Positions 5,872-6,657 of a stretch of DNA of 6,657 bases are shown here, piece after piece; the first letter of the stretch is position 1, and the number at the start of each line of letters is the position of its first letter. The notes below the pieces were generated by a model that worked only from the letters and a program-made list of their open reading frames with translations, ran no database searches and was not told the origin of the DNA. The DNA is taken from the NCBI GenBank assembly GCA_946482385.1, contig CAMLRI010000125.1, positions 1 to 6,657 on the forward strand, read 5' to 3'. The translations under genes were made by a program, and so were the position numbers. Source of the stretch: an uncultured Cellvibrio sp. (lineage in GTDB: Bacteria > Pseudomonadota > Gammaproteobacteria > Pseudomonadales > Cellvibrionaceae).

Positions 5872-6458
5872 TAGGGGGCTCTGTTGTTCTCGGGCTGGAT
5901 AATGGTTTCCTGTGCCGGCAGGGAAATAACCTCATCGCCAGCAGCGGGTTTTTGCATGCGCTGCTGGATAGGCCCCACCTGCACCACCCGCAGCAACTGG
6001 CGCTCCTGCAACTGATCGCCCTGGCGGATTTGCACCTTTAATCGCAGGTAGAAACGCCCAGGCGCAGCACTTGATAATTGCAGGGGCAACTCATAGCGCC
6101 CACCGGGAACCAGGTCAAACTGCCACTGGTGCTGCTGGCTGGATATTTCCAGGGGCGCAGCATCGACAATAGCCACCTGCATTTGCCCCAGCTCCTGGCT
6201 AACAGCCAATACCAACACCTGGGCACTGGGTTCGCCAGGTTGGAGGTAAATCGGGCTGGCATCCACCCAGGCGACCAAACTCCCCGGCTTTGCCTGGTGC
6301 GCCCCGGCAGCTTTGCGGGATACCGCCGGCGGCTGGGCCTGTGAGACAGCAGACACATCCCCCTGCACCGAAGAGCCACAAGCGCTGAGGTTGCCCAGCG
6401 ACAACAACAGCCCAACAAGGGACAAATATTGGCGGGCGATGGCGTGATTCATAAACAT
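5871..6458 (-). CDS. Uncharacterised lipoprotein
   Basis: I do not recognise this 195-residue protein. The N-terminus is a lipoprotein signal: a short region with Arg9, a hydrophobic core (about 11-21) and the lipobox LSAC with Cys27. Gly28 at position +2 is not Asp, which by the Lol sorting rule favours the outer membrane. A Ser/Ala/Gln-rich linker (about 28-57) follows. A beta-rich domain (about 58-165), with runs such as VLVLAVSQ, YELPLQLSS and FYLRLKVQI, has the alternating pattern of Ig-like or beta-sandwich folds. The tail is Gln/Pro-rich. ATG at 6458 has GAGA 8 nt upstream; the second ATG at 6452 is an alternative start. It begins 24 nt after the stop of the upstream gene, so the two are probably co-transcribed. 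Its stop codon lies in the agu control palindrome. Confidence 0.8.
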   Translation of the reverse strand: MFMNHAIARQYLSLVGLLLSLGNLSACGSSVQGDVSAVSQAQPPAVSRKAAGAHQAKPGSLVAWVDASPIYLQPGEPSAQVLVLAVSQELGQMQVAIVDAAPLEISSQQHQWQFDLVPGGRYELPLQLSSAAPGRFYLRLKVQIRQGDQLQERQLLRVVQVGPIQQRMQKPAAGDEVISLPAQETIIQPENNRAP

Positions 6459-6482
6459 TATTACAGTCTCGTTAGCGGGGAA

Positions 6483-6657
6483 TTAATTAGGTTGCACACT
6501 GAGATTAAAGCAAGCCCTGCCCCAACCCTGGTCACCCAACACATTGTCATATTCAAACACTTCCAACACATAATCGCCGGCGGTTAATGCCAGGTTGAGC
6601 AACTCCTGATTGCTGGTGCTCGACTCGCCCAAGGCCACCAATTCGCCAGCCTGGTAG
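6483..6657 (-). CDS. C-terminal fragment of a probable secreted protein (PPC-like domain)
   Basis: An open frame enters from the right edge and gives 57 residues before TAA (6485-6483). It is missed by start-to-stop ORF calling because its start is outside the window. The visible part contains the sequence LTAGDYVLEVFEYDN, followed by GRACFNLSV at the end. This resembles the final strands of bacterial pre-peptidase C-terminal (PPC) domains, beta-sandwich modules on exported hydrolases and other secreted proteins. That match is by eye and the fragment is short. The short gap to the lipoprotein gene suggests one operon. The function of the whole protein cannot be judged. Confidence 0.7.
   Translation of the reverse strand, partial: YQAGELVALGESSTSNQELLNLALTAGDYVLEVFEYDNVLGDQGWGRACFNLSVQPN

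Noticed and set aside
4635..6041. 468-residue plus-strand open frame opposite aguA
   Set aside because: It is antisense to aguA, whose catalytic motifs are all intact. It also crosses the agu promoter and enters the lipoprotein gene, and its translation resembles no known family. Codon bias on the other strand explains the lack of stops.

Overview
The window looks like chromosomal DNA of a gammaproteobacterium. YajC, the Bcp-type peroxiredoxin and the AguA/AguB pair all resemble proteins of pseudomonad-like or Cellvibrio-like bacteria, and base composition is mid-range, higher in the agu genes and AT-rich near 2400-2500. Genus is inference only; Cellvibrionaceae is a guess. Every gene I can support lies on the minus strand, so the layout reads from high to low coordinates. 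No phage, transposon, CRISPR, tRNA or rRNA is visible.

Right end (6657 to 5871): the C-terminus of a probable secreted protein is followed 24 bp later by an unrecognised lipoprotein of 195 residues, probably in one operon. Middle right (5798 to 3839): agmatine deiminase (aguA) and N-carbamoylputrescine amidase (aguB) overlap by 14 nt. Together they convert agmatine to putrescine. A TATAAT box and a perfect 12-bp palindrome lie just upstream of aguA and are a good candidate control region.

Middle (3722 to 1838): a soluble GGDEF diguanylate cyclase has an intact I-site but Asn at a guanine-contacting position. It ends in a clear rho-independent terminator. Next come a Bcp/PrxQ peroxiredoxin and a 147-residue single-domain AraC-type regulator with its own likely promoter.

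Left (1744 to 1): yajC stands alone, without tgt or secD/secF beside it. A hairpin with a U-tract abuts its ribosome binding site, and a strong terminator follows it. The last gene is an AGCS-family sodium/amino-acid symporter that runs off the left edge.

The genes fall into several short transcription units divided by hairpins, so most neighbours probably do not share a pathway; aguA-aguB is the clear exception. I see no convincing new multi-gene system. The best leads are the cyclase Asn substitution, the detached yajC with its leader hairpin, the palindrome at the agu promoter, and the unknown lipoprotein pair.
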